A DNA stretch of 64,000 nucleotides from an uncultured Desulfobacter sp. (GCF_963666675.1 NZ_OY762929.1:3970001-4034000), one strand, 5' to 3'. Counted from the stretch's first letter, positions 19,569-27,748 are shown. A program made the numbers and translations. The notes: generated by a model not told the origin, from the letters alone.

Positions 19569-19998
19569 TTATGCTCCTTGATTACATAACGACCTTGGGG
19601 CCGTGCCTGCATTTTACCACCGAGGGTACCCCCGGCACATGGTGAAAGAAGTTAATACCCTTTCATAAAAAAACAGGACCAGACCGAAATCCACCGGAAC
19701 GCCTGTGGTTTTCGGATTGGCCCTCACATACGGGCTTTGGTATACTTATTCTTTAAGTTGTACTTACAATATAGCAGAAAAATATTTTTACAATATGCTT
19801 GAAAAAATATTTTTATCATTGAATAGTTCAGCTGACGGCCATGGCCGCCCCGGTCTTTTACCGAAGGTTATGCCGCAACAAATCATGAAAGAGAAAGAAA
19901 CGAAGCCTTTAATTTAATTCTTTCATATGAAACTATAGCATAAAACCGTTAAACATCCCAGGTGCACTAAAAAATAGTATCATTACCCAAGGAGTCTT
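19569..19998. other. Divergent intergenic region lon / pilD
   Basis: No gene is supported in these 430 bases. It should hold the promoters of both divergent genes, but I see no near-consensus box. A weak minus-strand TTGTAA near 19790 with a TATATT/TATTGT stretch is the best lon candidate; no clear sigma-32 box was found. Positions 19836-19885 carry a diverged copy of the hairpin repeat found upstream of ugd, listed separately. Confidence 0.5.
19836..19885 (-). repeat. Diverged copy of the ugd-upstream hairpin repeat
   Basis: CGGCCATGGCCG (19836-19847) is a 12-bp perfect palindrome. Read on the minus strand, the stretch begins TGTTGCGGC, passes through GACCGGGGCGGCC and ends ATGGCCGTC. It parallels the repeats at 49535-49682, which read TGTTGTGGGCC ... 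GGTCGGCC..TGGCCGTT. Flanks also show a similar GAA..TTCAAT pattern. Homology is judged by eye and the copy is strongly degenerate. Confidence 0.45.
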
Positions 19999-20784
19999 AT
20001 GTTTTCTCAACCCATTTTTATAGCTTTTATGGCCTTTATATTCGGAGCCTGTATCGGCAGCTTCCTTAACGTGGTCATCTGCCGGATGCCCCAAGGGCTT
20101 TCCATCGTATCACCGCCGTCCCACTGCCCAGCCTGCAATCATGACATTCCATTTTATCTTAACATTCCGATCCTAAGCTATCTGCTGCTCAAGGGAAAAT
20201 GCAGGTTCTGCAACACACCCATTTCCATTCGCTACCCCTTGGTGGAACTGATCACCGGAATATTAGCCCTCGGTCTTTTTTTTAAATTCGGGCCGGTGCC
20301 CGCCACATTGTTTTATTTTATTTTCTGCGCTGTACTCATTGCCGTCTCCTTTATTGATATAGATCACCAAATCATCCCGGACAAATTATCCCTGCCCGGC
20401 ATTATCATCTTTTCCACATCTTTTATTTTTGTGCCACAAATGCAGCTTGATTCGGTCATTTGGGGGATTCTGGCAGGCGGCGGCATCTTATACCTTGTGG
20501 CCCTTTTCTATTATTTTCTTCGCAAACATGAAGGCATGGGGGGCGGGGACATGAAACTGCTTGCCATGATCGGTGCAGCCACAGGCGTAAAGGGGGTTTT
20601 TTTCACATTATTTACAAGCTCGGTTCTAGGCACCCTTGGGGGCGTGGCCGCCATGATGCTGACCAAACAAACCGACACCAGACAGGCAAAAATTCCATTT
20701 GGACCGTTTCTTTCCCTGGGGGCTATTCTCTATATTTTCTGGGGAGACCCTTTGATACGCTGGTATTTGAATTTTCTTGGGTAA
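19999..20784 (+). CDS. pilD: Type IV prepilin peptidase / methyltransferase
   Basis: A 261-residue polytopic inner-membrane aspartyl protease. The N-terminal cytoplasmic loop has the two CxxC pairs (CPACNHD and CRFCNTP) of bifunctional enzymes that cleave and N-methylate prepilins. The catalytic Asp residues are in FIDIDHQIIPD and in GMGGGDMKLL (GxGD). About seven to eight hydrophobic segments. AAGGAG precedes the ATG. No pilin or secretion gene is adjacent, as is common for pilD orphans. Confidence 0.95.
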   Translation: MFSQPIFIAFMAFIFGACIGSFLNVVICRMPQGLSIVSPPSHCPACNHDIPFYLNIPILSYLLLKGKCRFCNTPISIRYPLVELITGILALGLFFKFGPVPATLFYFIFCAVLIAVSFIDIDHQIIPDKLSLPGIIIFSTSFIFVPQMQLDSVIWGILAGGGILYLVALFYYFLRKHEGMGGGDMKLLAMIGAATGVKGVFFTLFTSSVLGTLGGVAAMMLTKQTDTRQAKIPFGPFLSLGAILYIFWGDPLIRWYLNFLG

Positions 20785-20790
20785 TATCAA

Positions 20791-20836
20791 AACGAAAAGT
20801 CATCACCAGACTCATACAACCGGGCGACTTTTCGTC
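20791..20836. repeat. Hairpin related to the long palindromic repeat family A
   Basis: ACGAAAAGTC (20792-20801) and GACTTTTCGT (20826-20835) are perfect inverse copies, and GGGCGACTTTTCGTCC matches the outer right arm of the repeats at 55445-55563. The middle is only 24 bases, so it looks like a shortened version. Seven bases after the pilD stop, it may serve as a bidirectional terminator with the converging DsrE-like gene. Confidence 0.55.
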
Positions 20837-20856
20837 CATACCCAAAAAATTCTCCC

Positions 20857-21216
20857 TTACAAACTGATAACCGTGGCATCACAGGACATGTTGATAAATT
20901 CGGCCGCTGACGCCATACGAGCACCCTCAATCAGGTCGTCATCTTTGATCTGCCGGGCGTTAGCACACGGCGTGCAAACCAAAATCGGCACACCATGTGC
21001 CTGGAGATATGCCAGAAGGTCATCGGCCACATCACCGGTGGCGGCCCTGACATGTGTAATGATACCTTCCTTGGCCAGATACACCCCTTCATCCAACAAA
21101 AAAAGACTGGTATTCTTCCCTTCTTTGTGAGCTATGGTTGCAAGGTGAATTGCCCGGGTAGCCCGATTGGTATCATTGGTGCCGCAGGATAACGCAATTA
21201 CAACATTGTTTGTCAT
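20857..21216 (-). CDS. DsrE/DsrF-like family protein
   Basis: A 119-residue small alpha/beta protein: TNNVVIALSCGTNDTNRATR at the start, LFLLDEGVYLAKEG, HGVPILVCTPCANARQI and a C-terminal INMSCDATVISL. The DsrE fold with a conserved Cys (here CTPCANAR) is used for sulfur carrier or sulfurtransferase roles, but many members are uncharacterised. AGGAGGGAATC precedes the ATG. It is divergent from the peroxiredoxin/persulfide locus, a context consistent with sulfur chemistry. Confidence 0.78.
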   Translation of the reverse strand: MTNNVVIALSCGTNDTNRATRAIHLATIAHKEGKNTSLFLLDEGVYLAKEGIITHVRAATGDVADDLLAYLQAHGVPILVCTPCANARQIKDDDLIEGARMASAAEFINMSCDATVISL

Positions 21217-21447
21217 GATTCCCTCCTGATTTTAATGAATGATTTTAAATTGGAAACAATCTAACGTTTGAAGTATTCATGTCACACTGGTTCTTAAAAA
21301 CTTCCCATGTGACATCATGATACAAAATGATGCAAAAACCTCGCCCAAGCAAACCAAAGCCAGCCACAAAGTCTAAAAATTTTGGATAGATACCCGGCAA
21401 GCGCAATAAGCATCCAGCTGGATATCGACAACAAAACAGAATATGAC

Positions 21448-21485
21448 ACACAAATGTTTTGTTAGCTGTCTCAAAACATTTGTGT
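21448..21485. repeat. Perfect 14+14-bp dyad, possible activator site
   Basis: ACACAAATGTTTTG at 21448-21461 and its exact inverse CAAAACATTTGTGT at 21472-21485 enclose 10 bases. No T tract follows on either strand, so a terminator is less likely. It lies about 210-250 bp upstream of a consensus sigma-54 promoter, the usual distance of enhancer sites for sigma-54 activators. Function is inference. Confidence 0.6.
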
Positions 21486-21694
21486 ATGGATACACATCGT
21501 CGTCAACACCAATTTACAACCATGGTACGCTTAGAGTATCGGCACACCCAACAAAAAAATAAAGTCTCAATAACGGCCAGGGTCCGGCCTGGCCCATCAG
21601 CCCATAGGCACAGACCACAACGCAGCATGATAATAATTCAGCAATCTATTGATTCCAGGGGAAAATACAAACGGGTTAATTTTGGAGTATATAA

Positions 21695-21709
21695 TGGCAC
21701 GATATCTGC
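21695..21709 (+). promoter_or_regulatory. Sigma-54 (-24/-12) promoter of the peroxiredoxin locus
   Basis: TGGCACG-ATAT-CTGC matches the consensus TGGCACG-N4-TTGC in all but one base, with correct GG-to-GC spacing (GG 21696-21697, GC 21708-21709) followed by T. Transcription would start near 21721, leaving a leader of about 105 bases before the first ATG with a ribosome site (21826). Confidence 0.75.
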
Positions 21710-21845
21710 TTTTTAAACTTCCAAATGCGAATCGAGACAAGTCTAAAAAAATTTAAAGTATTGATCTAAATGCTTCATCAACAAAAAAACGAAACAATGA
21801 ATTAAATTATCTAAAGGAGAACAACATGGATCATCAAAGCCAAAC

Positions 21846-22472
21846 ATGCCCCTGCTTGGAGACGAATTCCCCGAATTAAATGTGGACACCACCCATGGCC
21901 CCATGAGCTTGCCCAAAGACATGAAAGGCAAATGGTTTGTCCTCTTCAGCCACCCGGCAGACTTTACCCCGGTGTGCACTACGGAATTTGCCGGGTTTCA
22001 AAACCGCGTTGCTGAGTTTGAAAAGATGGGGGTGCAGCTGATCGGCATGTCAGTGGATCAGGTGTTCAGCCACATAAAGTGGATCGAATGGATTAAAGAG
22101 AAACTCGACATAGAGATCACCTTCCCTGTTGTTGCCGCCAACGACTCAGTGGCAAACAAACTAGGCATGCTGCATCCGGGCAAAGGTTCAAACACGGTTC
22201 GGGCGGTATTTGTGGTTGACCCTGAAAGCAAAGTACGCCTGATCCTGTACTATCCCCAGGAAATTGGGCGGAACATGAATGAGATTGTCCGGGCCACAAA
22301 GGCGCTCATCACATCAGATCAGAATGGCGTGGCCATGCCTGCCAACTGGCCGGAAAATGAACTGCTCAAAGACCGGGTAATTATTCCGCCGCCAAAGTCA
22401 CAAAAGGATGCGGCGCAACGACTGAGCCAATATGAGGGGTATGATTGGTGGTTCTGTCACAAATCACTGTAA
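21846..22472 (+). CDS. Peroxiredoxin, Prx6-type (AhpC/TSA family)
   Basis: A 208-residue peroxiredoxin: MPLLGDEFPELNVDTTHGPM, then the peroxidatic Cys in HPADFTPVCTTEFA near residue 45, and the C-terminal extension ending YDWWFCHKSL, typical of archaeal/anaerobe Prx6-like enzymes. It reduces peroxides in the cytoplasm. The strong ribosome site AAAGGAG (21813-21819) serves an ATG at 21826 that is out of frame with the enzyme and stops after 17 codons. ATG 21846 has no such site, so a one- or two-base shift near the start, or a sequencing error, is likely. Confidence 0.9.
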   Translation: MPLLGDEFPELNVDTTHGPMSLPKDMKGKWFVLFSHPADFTPVCTTEFAGFQNRVAEFEKMGVQLIGMSVDQVFSHIKWIEWIKEKLDIEITFPVVAANDSVANKLGMLHPGKGSNTVRAVFVVDPESKVRLILYYPQEIGRNMNEIVRATKALITSDQNGVAMPANWPENELLKDRVIIPPPKSQKDAAQRLSQYEGYDWWFCHKSL

Positions 22473-22495
22473 GCCGATTCCTTTAAATCTAAAAG

Positions 22496-22524
22496 AGCCC
22501 GGAAATGGATATTTTTTCCGGGCT
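22496..22524 (+). terminator. Hairpin after peroxiredoxin gene
   Basis: A perfect 10-bp stem, AGCCCGGAAA / TTTCCGGGCT, with a 9-base loop starts 24 bases after the stop. Only a short T run follows, so it may attenuate readthrough into the MBL/rhodanese gene rather than stop it fully. Confidence 0.5.
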
Positions 22525-22600
22525 TTGCTGCGACATCAATGTATCATATTCAACAAGATTCAGCCTAAACCACCACTCACCTCATAAGGAGGCCTGCACC

Positions 22601-23983
22601 ATGTACTTTAACCAGATTTCAGTGAAAGGCCTTGGGTGCCAGTCCTATTGCATCGGCTGCCCCGCAGCCCAGCAAATGATGGTCGTTGATCCCAAAAGGG
22701 ACATCCAAGACTATCTGGACATCGCGTACCAGGAAGGTATGCGGATCACCCATATTGTTAATACCCACCTCCATGCGGATCATATTTCAGGAGACCAGGA
22801 ATTGAGCGCAGCAACGGGTGCGGATATCTATATCAACGACAGCGTGGAAATCAGTTATGCCCACAAGGCAATTGAACAGGGGGACGTTTTCACCCTTGGC
22901 GCGGCAAAAGTAGAAGTGCTGCACACACCGGGTCATACACCCAATTCCATCTCCCTGGTCGTCACAGACACAGGGCGCTCGGAAAAACCGGAAATGATTC
23001 TGACCGGTGACCTTCTGTTTGTGGGGGATATCGGCCGGCCCGACCTGCCCGGCGCCGAAATTTTGGACGAACAAATCGAAAATCTTTACGACAGTCTGTA
23101 TAAAACCCTGGCAGCATTCCCCGACTATCTTGAGGTATACCCCGCCCACGGAGAAGGGTCGCTGTGCGGCAGGGGCATGAGTTCAAAAAAAAGCTCCACC
23201 CTGGGATATGAACGCAGTGCCAACCCCATGCTGCAGTTTGATTCCTTTGAAGCGTTCAAAGAAAATATTATGTCCGCCTTTCCGGCCCGGCCCAAAAGCT
23301 TCTCATATATCATTTCCACGAACAGTAAAGGCGCAGACCTGCTGGATGCCTGCACCCTGGACAAACGCCTGACCCCCGACCAGTTCCAGGAATTAATGAA
23401 TGAGGAAACCACACTGGTCATGGACACCCGTGACAGCGCGGCCTATGGCGGATTTCACATTCCCGGCAGCATCAATATCGGGTTTGAAAAACAATTGGCC
23501 AACTGGGTGGGTATGGTTATTGACCCGGGCACGGAACTGCTGTTGGTGGTGGAAAACCGCGATGCCTACGATCGAATGCTCACCGAACTTCACCGCATTG
23601 GATATGACGCAGTTTTAGGATACCTGTCAGGTGGCATAAACGAATGGCTCATGAGCGGCCGCCCCGTAGATCAGCTGGCACAGATATCCCCGCTGCAGCT
23701 TCACAAGAAAAATAGCCCCGACGGCCCGCTGATCCTGGATGTCCGCACCCTGGCAGAGTGGAACGCCGGGCATATTGAACACGCCGTTCACTTTCCCTTA
23801 ACCGATATCTTAGACAATAAAATACCCAAAGCGGACAAGGGCCAGGAAATCATTTTGCAGTGCGGCAGCGGATATCGCTCCAACATCGCAGCCGGTTTCC
23901 TGAAAGATCAAGGGTTCGGCAACATAAAATCTCTGGCTGGCGGCGTATTTGCCTGGCACAATGCAAATCTGCCTTTAATTTAA
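22601..23983 (+). CDS. Persulfide dioxygenase-like MBL protein fused to two rhodanese domains
   Basis: A 460-residue three-domain protein. Residues about 1-235 are an ETHE1/CstB-like metallo-beta-lactamase domain with THLHADH, HTPGHTPNS, TGDLLFVGDIGRPDL and YPAHGEGSLCG. A first rhodanese domain (about 250-350) has VENRD where the catalytic Cys loop should be, so it is probably inactive. A second (about 360-460) keeps the loop LQCGSGYRSN with the active Cys. In the family the MBL part oxidises glutathione- or CoA-type persulfides and rhodanese moves sulfane sulfur. ATG 22601 has AAGGAGG upstream. Probably shares the sigma-54 transcript with peroxiredoxin. Confidence 0.9.
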   Translation: MYFNQISVKGLGCQSYCIGCPAAQQMMVVDPKRDIQDYLDIAYQEGMRITHIVNTHLHADHISGDQELSAATGADIYINDSVEISYAHKAIEQGDVFTLGAAKVEVLHTPGHTPNSISLVVTDTGRSEKPEMILTGDLLFVGDIGRPDLPGAEILDEQIENLYDSLYKTLAAFPDYLEVYPAHGEGSLCGRGMSSKKSSTLGYERSANPMLQFDSFEAFKENIMSAFPARPKSFSYIISTNSKGADLLDACTLDKRLTPDQFQELMNEETTLVMDTRDSAAYGGFHIPGSINIGFEKQLANWVGMVIDPGTELLLVVENRDAYDRMLTELHRIGYDAVLGYLSGGINEWLMSGRPVDQLAQISPLQLHKKNSPDGPLILDVRTLAEWNAGHIEHAVHFPLTDILDNKIPKADKGQEIILQCGSGYRSNIAAGFLKDQGFGNIKSLAGGVFAWHNANLPLI

Positions 23984-24003
23984 GCAAGCCAAAGGGTTTT
24001 CAG

Positions 24004-24055
24004 GTTCATGGTCAAAATGTAAGCGCCCGATGCAGGCTGAATTTTGATCATGAAC
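24004..24055. repeat. Inverted repeat between converging genes, possible shared terminator
   Basis: GTTCATGGTCAAAAT (24004-24018) pairs with ATTTTGATCATGAAC (24041-24055) with one mismatch and a 22-base GC-rich loop. It starts 20 bases after the MBL/rhodanese stop and its right arm covers the CheX stop codon. No T run is present beyond the stem. A bidirectional terminator or a repeat remnant are both possible. Confidence 0.5.
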
Positions 24056-24527
24056 TTTGATCCGCATAACAGATTTCAAGCAACACTTTACCCTTGGTTG
24101 TGCGAAATGGAACAGCAACAACGTGACTTCCGGCCTCTGTATGCAAAATCTCTTCTGTTCGACCCGTCACAACCTTTACGAATTTAACTTTTACTTGTTT
24201 CCCCGATTCTCCAATTTTAGTAGTAACGTGCCCGGCAACCATATTGCTGATTTCCCCAACCGCATCGGTTATTTCTTCATTAATTTCGGTCATTTCTTCG
24301 CCAAACATGGCCGAGACAATCCCCAGAATACTTTTCTCGGTAAAAGAAATCGCAACCGTCGCCTCCAGATCGCCTTCAACCGTCAAAAGGCCTGAAATAT
24401 CACCGGAATGAACGGTATCACCCTTTAAAAAAGGCGGCTCCGGCTTTACTTTTACTAGAGCCGTGGTGTCAAGAATGTGTAAAGTTCCTTCAATGAAAGG
24501 ATTGACAAGCGCTACGTCCATTTTCAC
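24048..24527 (-). CDS. CheX-like chemotaxis phosphatase family protein
   Basis: A 159-residue CheC/CheX/FliY-family protein. The key helix DAVGEISNMVAGHVTTKI near residues 87-104 holds the E-I-x-N-x-x-x-G motif whose Glu and Asn contact phospho-Asp in CheX. A single motif copy and the length fit CheX rather than CheC. These proteins dephosphorylate CheY-type response regulators. AGGAGGT precedes the ATG. No chemotaxis genes are adjacent, so the target regulator is unknown. Confidence 0.85.
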   Translation of the reverse strand: MKMDVALVNPFIEGTLHILDTTALVKVKPEPPFLKGDTVHSGDISGLLTVEGDLEATVAISFTEKSILGIVSAMFGEEMTEINEEITDAVGEISNMVAGHVTTKIGESGKQVKVKFVKVVTGRTEEILHTEAGSHVVAVPFRTTKGKVLLEICYADQSS

Positions 24528-24721
24528 CTCCTGTTTTCAAACATTCTATGCCGTCCAAAGAAAAGTGGCAACGAATTTTTAACAAAACGCAATAAAGACT
24601 TGACACGCAGGGCTCAACGACGTAACGTACCCAGAAAAGCTGAATGATTTTTTTCACTAAAAAATACTTATAACCTTAAGATATTTCCTAAACAACCCCC
24701 CAAAAAAAAGGAGTGAGCACG

Positions 24722-24991
24722 ATGAACAAAGGCGATTTAATTAACAAGGTTTCAGAAGTCCTCAGCAGCAAAAAAGATGCTCAGGCTGCCGTTGATTGCA
24801 TGATAGAGACCATCACAGAGGCCCTGGCCGCCAATGACTCTGTCACCTTGGTAGGTTTCGGCACATTCAAAACAGCCGAAAGAAAAGAGAGAAAAGGCAG
24901 AAACCCGCAGACTGGAAAAGAGATCAACATTCCGGCTAGGAATGTCCCCAAATTCGTCCCCGGAAAAGCCCTTAAAGACGCTGTAAAATAA
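24722..24991 (+). CDS. hup: HU-family histone-like DNA-binding protein
   Basis: An 89-residue HU: MNKGDLINKVSEVLSSKKDA, the GFGTFKTAERKERKGRNPQT strand and DNA-binding arm, and IPARNVPKFVPGKALKDAV at the end. It bends and compacts DNA as a dimer. ATG 24722 was chosen because AAGGAG lies 8-9 bases before it; the GTG at 24713 overlaps that site. The stop codon sits inside the left arm of a long palindrome. Confidence 0.95.
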   Translation: MNKGDLINKVSEVLSSKKDAQAAVDCMIETITEALAANDSVTLVGFGTFKTAERKERKGRNPQTGKEINIPARNVPKFVPGKALKDAVK

Positions 24992-25120
24992 CCCCCACCG
25001 CTTCGGAAGTCATGGGAGTTTTAACTTCAAAACGCCTACTACGGCATCTGCGACAGGCATGCGTCGTGCGCTGGGACCCAAGAAGAAAAATTTTTATGAC
25101 TTCCCCCGACGGGTGGTTAT
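24988..25120. repeat. Long imperfect palindrome touching the hup stop codon
   Basis: The left arm 24988-25012 begins ATAACC and ends GGAAGTCAT; the inverse of 25096-25120 begins ATAACC and ends GGAAGTCAT, with about 17 of 25 positions paired. The centre has smaller inverse pairs (CGACAGGCATGCGTCG around 25050-25065). Structure resembles the other long palindromes of this window but the sequence is different. The left end lies in the hup stop codon. Confidence 0.5.
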
Positions 25121-25416
25121 TCTAAGTAATGCAGGCCCAGGGTTGGAATAAAATTACCCAAAATATGGCGTCAAATTATTGAGCCCCATTCAAAAGGCGC
25201 TAACTTGGGAACATTGAAATATGAGCCCAAGGGAGCAACGAAGAAGAAGGCCAAAGAGGCAAGCCATATGGAGAGTTTATTTTGACCCTGGCTTTAAAGC
25301 AAAATCGAGACCGAACCCTATGTGAATTTAATTTCCATTGGATTCCAATATGTTACAACAATTTTCTTAAAATTTTCATGTAACGTTAGGGTTACCCCCT
25401 GATTGGGTGATAGGGC
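25121..25416. other. Intergenic DNA with an unrecognised coding-like remnant
   Basis: At 25132-25153 a 22-base stretch, CAGGCCCAGGGTTGGAATAA plus AA, recurs with one change at 29141-29162. Next to it an open plus-strand frame without a start codon ends at 25285 and contains GANLGTLKYEPKGATKKKAK followed by EASHMESLF. It may be the tail of a lost gene; I do not recognise the family. No promoter consensus for the downstream PilZ gene was found. Confidence 0.35.
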
Positions 25417-26169
25417 ATGGAATTCAACGTTAAAAATATATTTATCCCCTCGGTGGGTGTAAATCTGGTACTCAACATAAATACCGATTCTCCCATGTCC
25501 CGATCCTCTATCATATATGATGCCGACTATAAAAAGCAGACCATCACCATTGCCCAGCCCACCCCCCCTGTAACGCCAAGTACACCATTTGAGCAGCTTG
25601 ACCTGACAACACTGGTCTATATTGATCAACGCCGTTTACGGATAGGGATTGCCTGCACGCCAGCCCGATTTATCAGCAACTACCCCATGGCAGACGGATC
25701 TTTGGTCAGGGCGCTTGAGCTTGAATACCAGCTACCGGCAAAAGAAACCAATATACGCGCCGCCTTCAGACTATCAATGACCGGCAGATATACGGTAAAA
25801 GGCAAAATAGTCTACAACGCCCTGGAATACAGAACGCCAAGTGATTTTAAAATAAAGGATATCTCTTTTTCGGGGTTAGGTATTGTCATACTTGAAAAAA
25901 AAGAAAAGCGTCCGCACCCCTTGGCAACCCTGAACACCGGCACAAAAATGATCATGGGGCTTGCCTTGGTAGACCGTGATCAGCCCGGGACCATAGGGAC
26001 CTTTCCTATACAAATTCAAGTTGCAAGAATCAAAACGGATTACTCAGCAACCCACACCTTGATCGGCCTCAAAATAACCAATATTACTTCAAAAGATGAA
26101 GAAACTTTAAACCAATTTATTCATGTTGCCCAGATAGAGGAATTAAAACGCATCAGCAAAAAAGGCTGA
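25417..26169 (+). CDS. PilZ-domain (c-di-GMP binding) protein
   Basis: A 250-residue protein with an N-terminal YcgR-like segment (VGVNLVLNI, residues about 13-110) and a C-terminal PilZ domain. The two c-di-GMP contacts are visible: RAAFR (RxxxR, near residue 115) and DISFSGLG (DxSxxG, near residue 150). Such proteins couple the second messenger to motility, polysaccharide or adhesion machinery. No effector domain is fused. Its 3' end overlaps the converging exonuclease I gene by 27 bases. The partner is not evident from neighbours. Confidence 0.82.
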   Translation: MEFNVKNIFIPSVGVNLVLNINTDSPMSRSSIIYDADYKKQTITIAQPTPPVTPSTPFEQLDLTTLVYIDQRRLRIGIACTPARFISNYPMADGSLVRALELEYQLPAKETNIRAAFRLSMTGRYTVKGKIVYNALEYRTPSDFKIKDISFSGLGIVILEKKEKRPHPLATLNTGTKMIMGLALVDRDQPGTIGTFPIQIQVARIKTDYSATHTLIGLKITNITSKDEETLNQFIHVAQIEELKRISKKG

Positions 26170-27591
26170 TTGTCTTTGAATGTGCGATTTAAGCCACTTT
26201 AAAAGGTCTTTTTGATCTGGATCGAAGGAGAGACCGGCATCCGCTTCAATCGCTTCAAGTTCGCCAAGTGCCTTGGCGCAAGTAAGCTTGACATCCTCCT
26301 TATAGCCTTTGATTGACACCTTTGGATCATTGCCGCACAGGCATTTTAAATGCCCACGAAACTCCGGAGCGGATTCGGGCTTTTCATTGAAATTTCGCAC
26401 AAGAATTCTCCGGGCCAGCATCCTCACCCTGGCACTTTGAAAATCTTGAACAGCCTGGAGCCTCTTTTTCTCTTCGATGTTATGAAAAATCGCAATCTCT
26501 TTTTTATCTTTAAATGAAAAAAAACCACCCTGGTACAAATCCGCGTCAGGATCTATATCCGGCACCCGGGGATATTTGAAATTTCGATGAAAGCTTACCG
26601 TTCGATCAAATCTCGACCGGTTCTGCACCATAAAATCAAGATTCTTTATGCAAGCCGTGCGAGATGCAGAAGAAAGCTTCCCCAAAAACCGATCCAGGGC
26701 AGGCAAAACGAACAATTGATCACCCGGCTTTTTCCGTATTGTCATCAGTTCATATCCACCAAAGGCTTCATCAATCCGGTCAAACAGGCCCTCTTTATCC
26801 AAACGAATCCACAGGCCTTGATTTTTATACGGCACAGATGCGCCCACATGAACCACCGGTGCCATGTAGTTGCAGTCTGCCCCAAAGGAAACGGAGACCA
26901 TAAGCGCGACATCCATTCCGTACTTTTTCGATAAAGCCGAGGCCTGAATTTTGTTCATGCGCTCAAGATCCGAATTTTTATTAAAAAAGCCGATTACATA
27001 TGACCAGATTTCATCATATTTTATAAACGCCTTTGCCAGACCCACAACAGACTCAACATCACTCATGGCCTCATGGGCTCTGCCAGAAGTTTCAAAACTA
27101 TTTTGCCGGGTTAAATGCTCAAGTTTCATGGTTGGCTGCCCATTCTCAAGCTTCGGCCAGGAAAGTGCCTGGGCACAAAAAAGGTAGTATATCAAGGTTA
27201 CAGGCAACATATCCATGCGGCTGCACCCATTGGCAAACTGATGGGAATACGGGTCTAATAGATTACGATAAAAAAGAAAACGCAAGAATTCGTCATCAAA
27301 CCCAAGGGAATTATACCCGACGCTGATGGTTTGGGGCGTATTCAAAAGCCCATGAATTTTTAAGGCTGCACTGTATTCACTAATGCCCGCATCAAGTATG
27401 TTCGCGTCAAGTCGGTGGGTCAAAAATGCCCATGGCGAGGGCACAATATCGTCTCTGAGACGAACAACTATCTCCTCTCTACTGATCTCATTCAAAGACA
27501 GATCCGTTCGAATACATGCAAAGGTTAGCACCTGATCAAAGGCCGGATTCAGTCCGGAGGTTTCAATATCATAGAATAAAAGTGTCTGCAT
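26143..27591 (-). CDS. sbcB: Exodeoxyribonuclease I (SbcB)
   Basis: A 482-residue DEDDh exonuclease: FYDIETSGLNP (first Asp/Glu), GYNSLGFDDEFLRFLFYRN (middle Asp) and HEAMSDVESVVGLAKAF (His and last Asp). The remainder carries the SH3-like and C-terminal helical domains of ExoI. It digests single-stranded DNA 3' to 5' in repair and recombination. Length matches E. coli SbcB (475). Oriented away from rpsI, converging with the PilZ gene. Confidence 0.93.
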   Translation of the reverse strand: MQTLLFYDIETSGLNPAFDQVLTFACIRTDLSLNEISREEIVVRLRDDIVPSPWAFLTHRLDANILDAGISEYSAALKIHGLLNTPQTISVGYNSLGFDDEFLRFLFYRNLLDPYSHQFANGCSRMDMLPVTLIYYLFCAQALSWPKLENGQPTMKLEHLTRQNSFETSGRAHEAMSDVESVVGLAKAFIKYDEIWSYVIGFFNKNSDLERMNKIQASALSKKYGMDVALMVSVSFGADCNYMAPVVHVGASVPYKNQGLWIRLDKEGLFDRIDEAFGGYELMTIRKKPGDQLFVLPALDRFLGKLSSASRTACIKNLDFMVQNRSRFDRTVSFHRNFKYPRVPDIDPDADLYQGGFFSFKDKKEIAIFHNIEEKKRLQAVQDFQSARVRMLARRILVRNFNEKPESAPEFRGHLKCLCGNDPKVSIKGYKEDVKLTCAKALGELEAIEADAGLSFDPDQKDLLKWLKSHIQRQSAFFADAF

Positions 27592-27748
27592 CGACCATCC
27601 CCCAAAACCGCATAATGTTTATATCTTGAAAGCAATGCGAGTACGAATCAAGCGTTGAAACGTAAAAAGGGAGTGCAAACTAGAAGCTTGCTCTCCCTTT
27701 TTAAATTTTGAAGATAATGTTTTGAACGCGTAAAGAACGCAGGTAACT

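Noticed and set aside
19705..19917. 70-codon plus-strand frame in the lon/pilD gap
   Set aside because: No family features, no ribosome site, overlaps the repeat copy.
21245..21716. Small frames on both strands between dsrE-like gene and peroxiredoxin
   Set aside because: No ribosome sites or motifs; the plus frame runs through the dyad and up to the sigma-54 promoter, which explains the region better.
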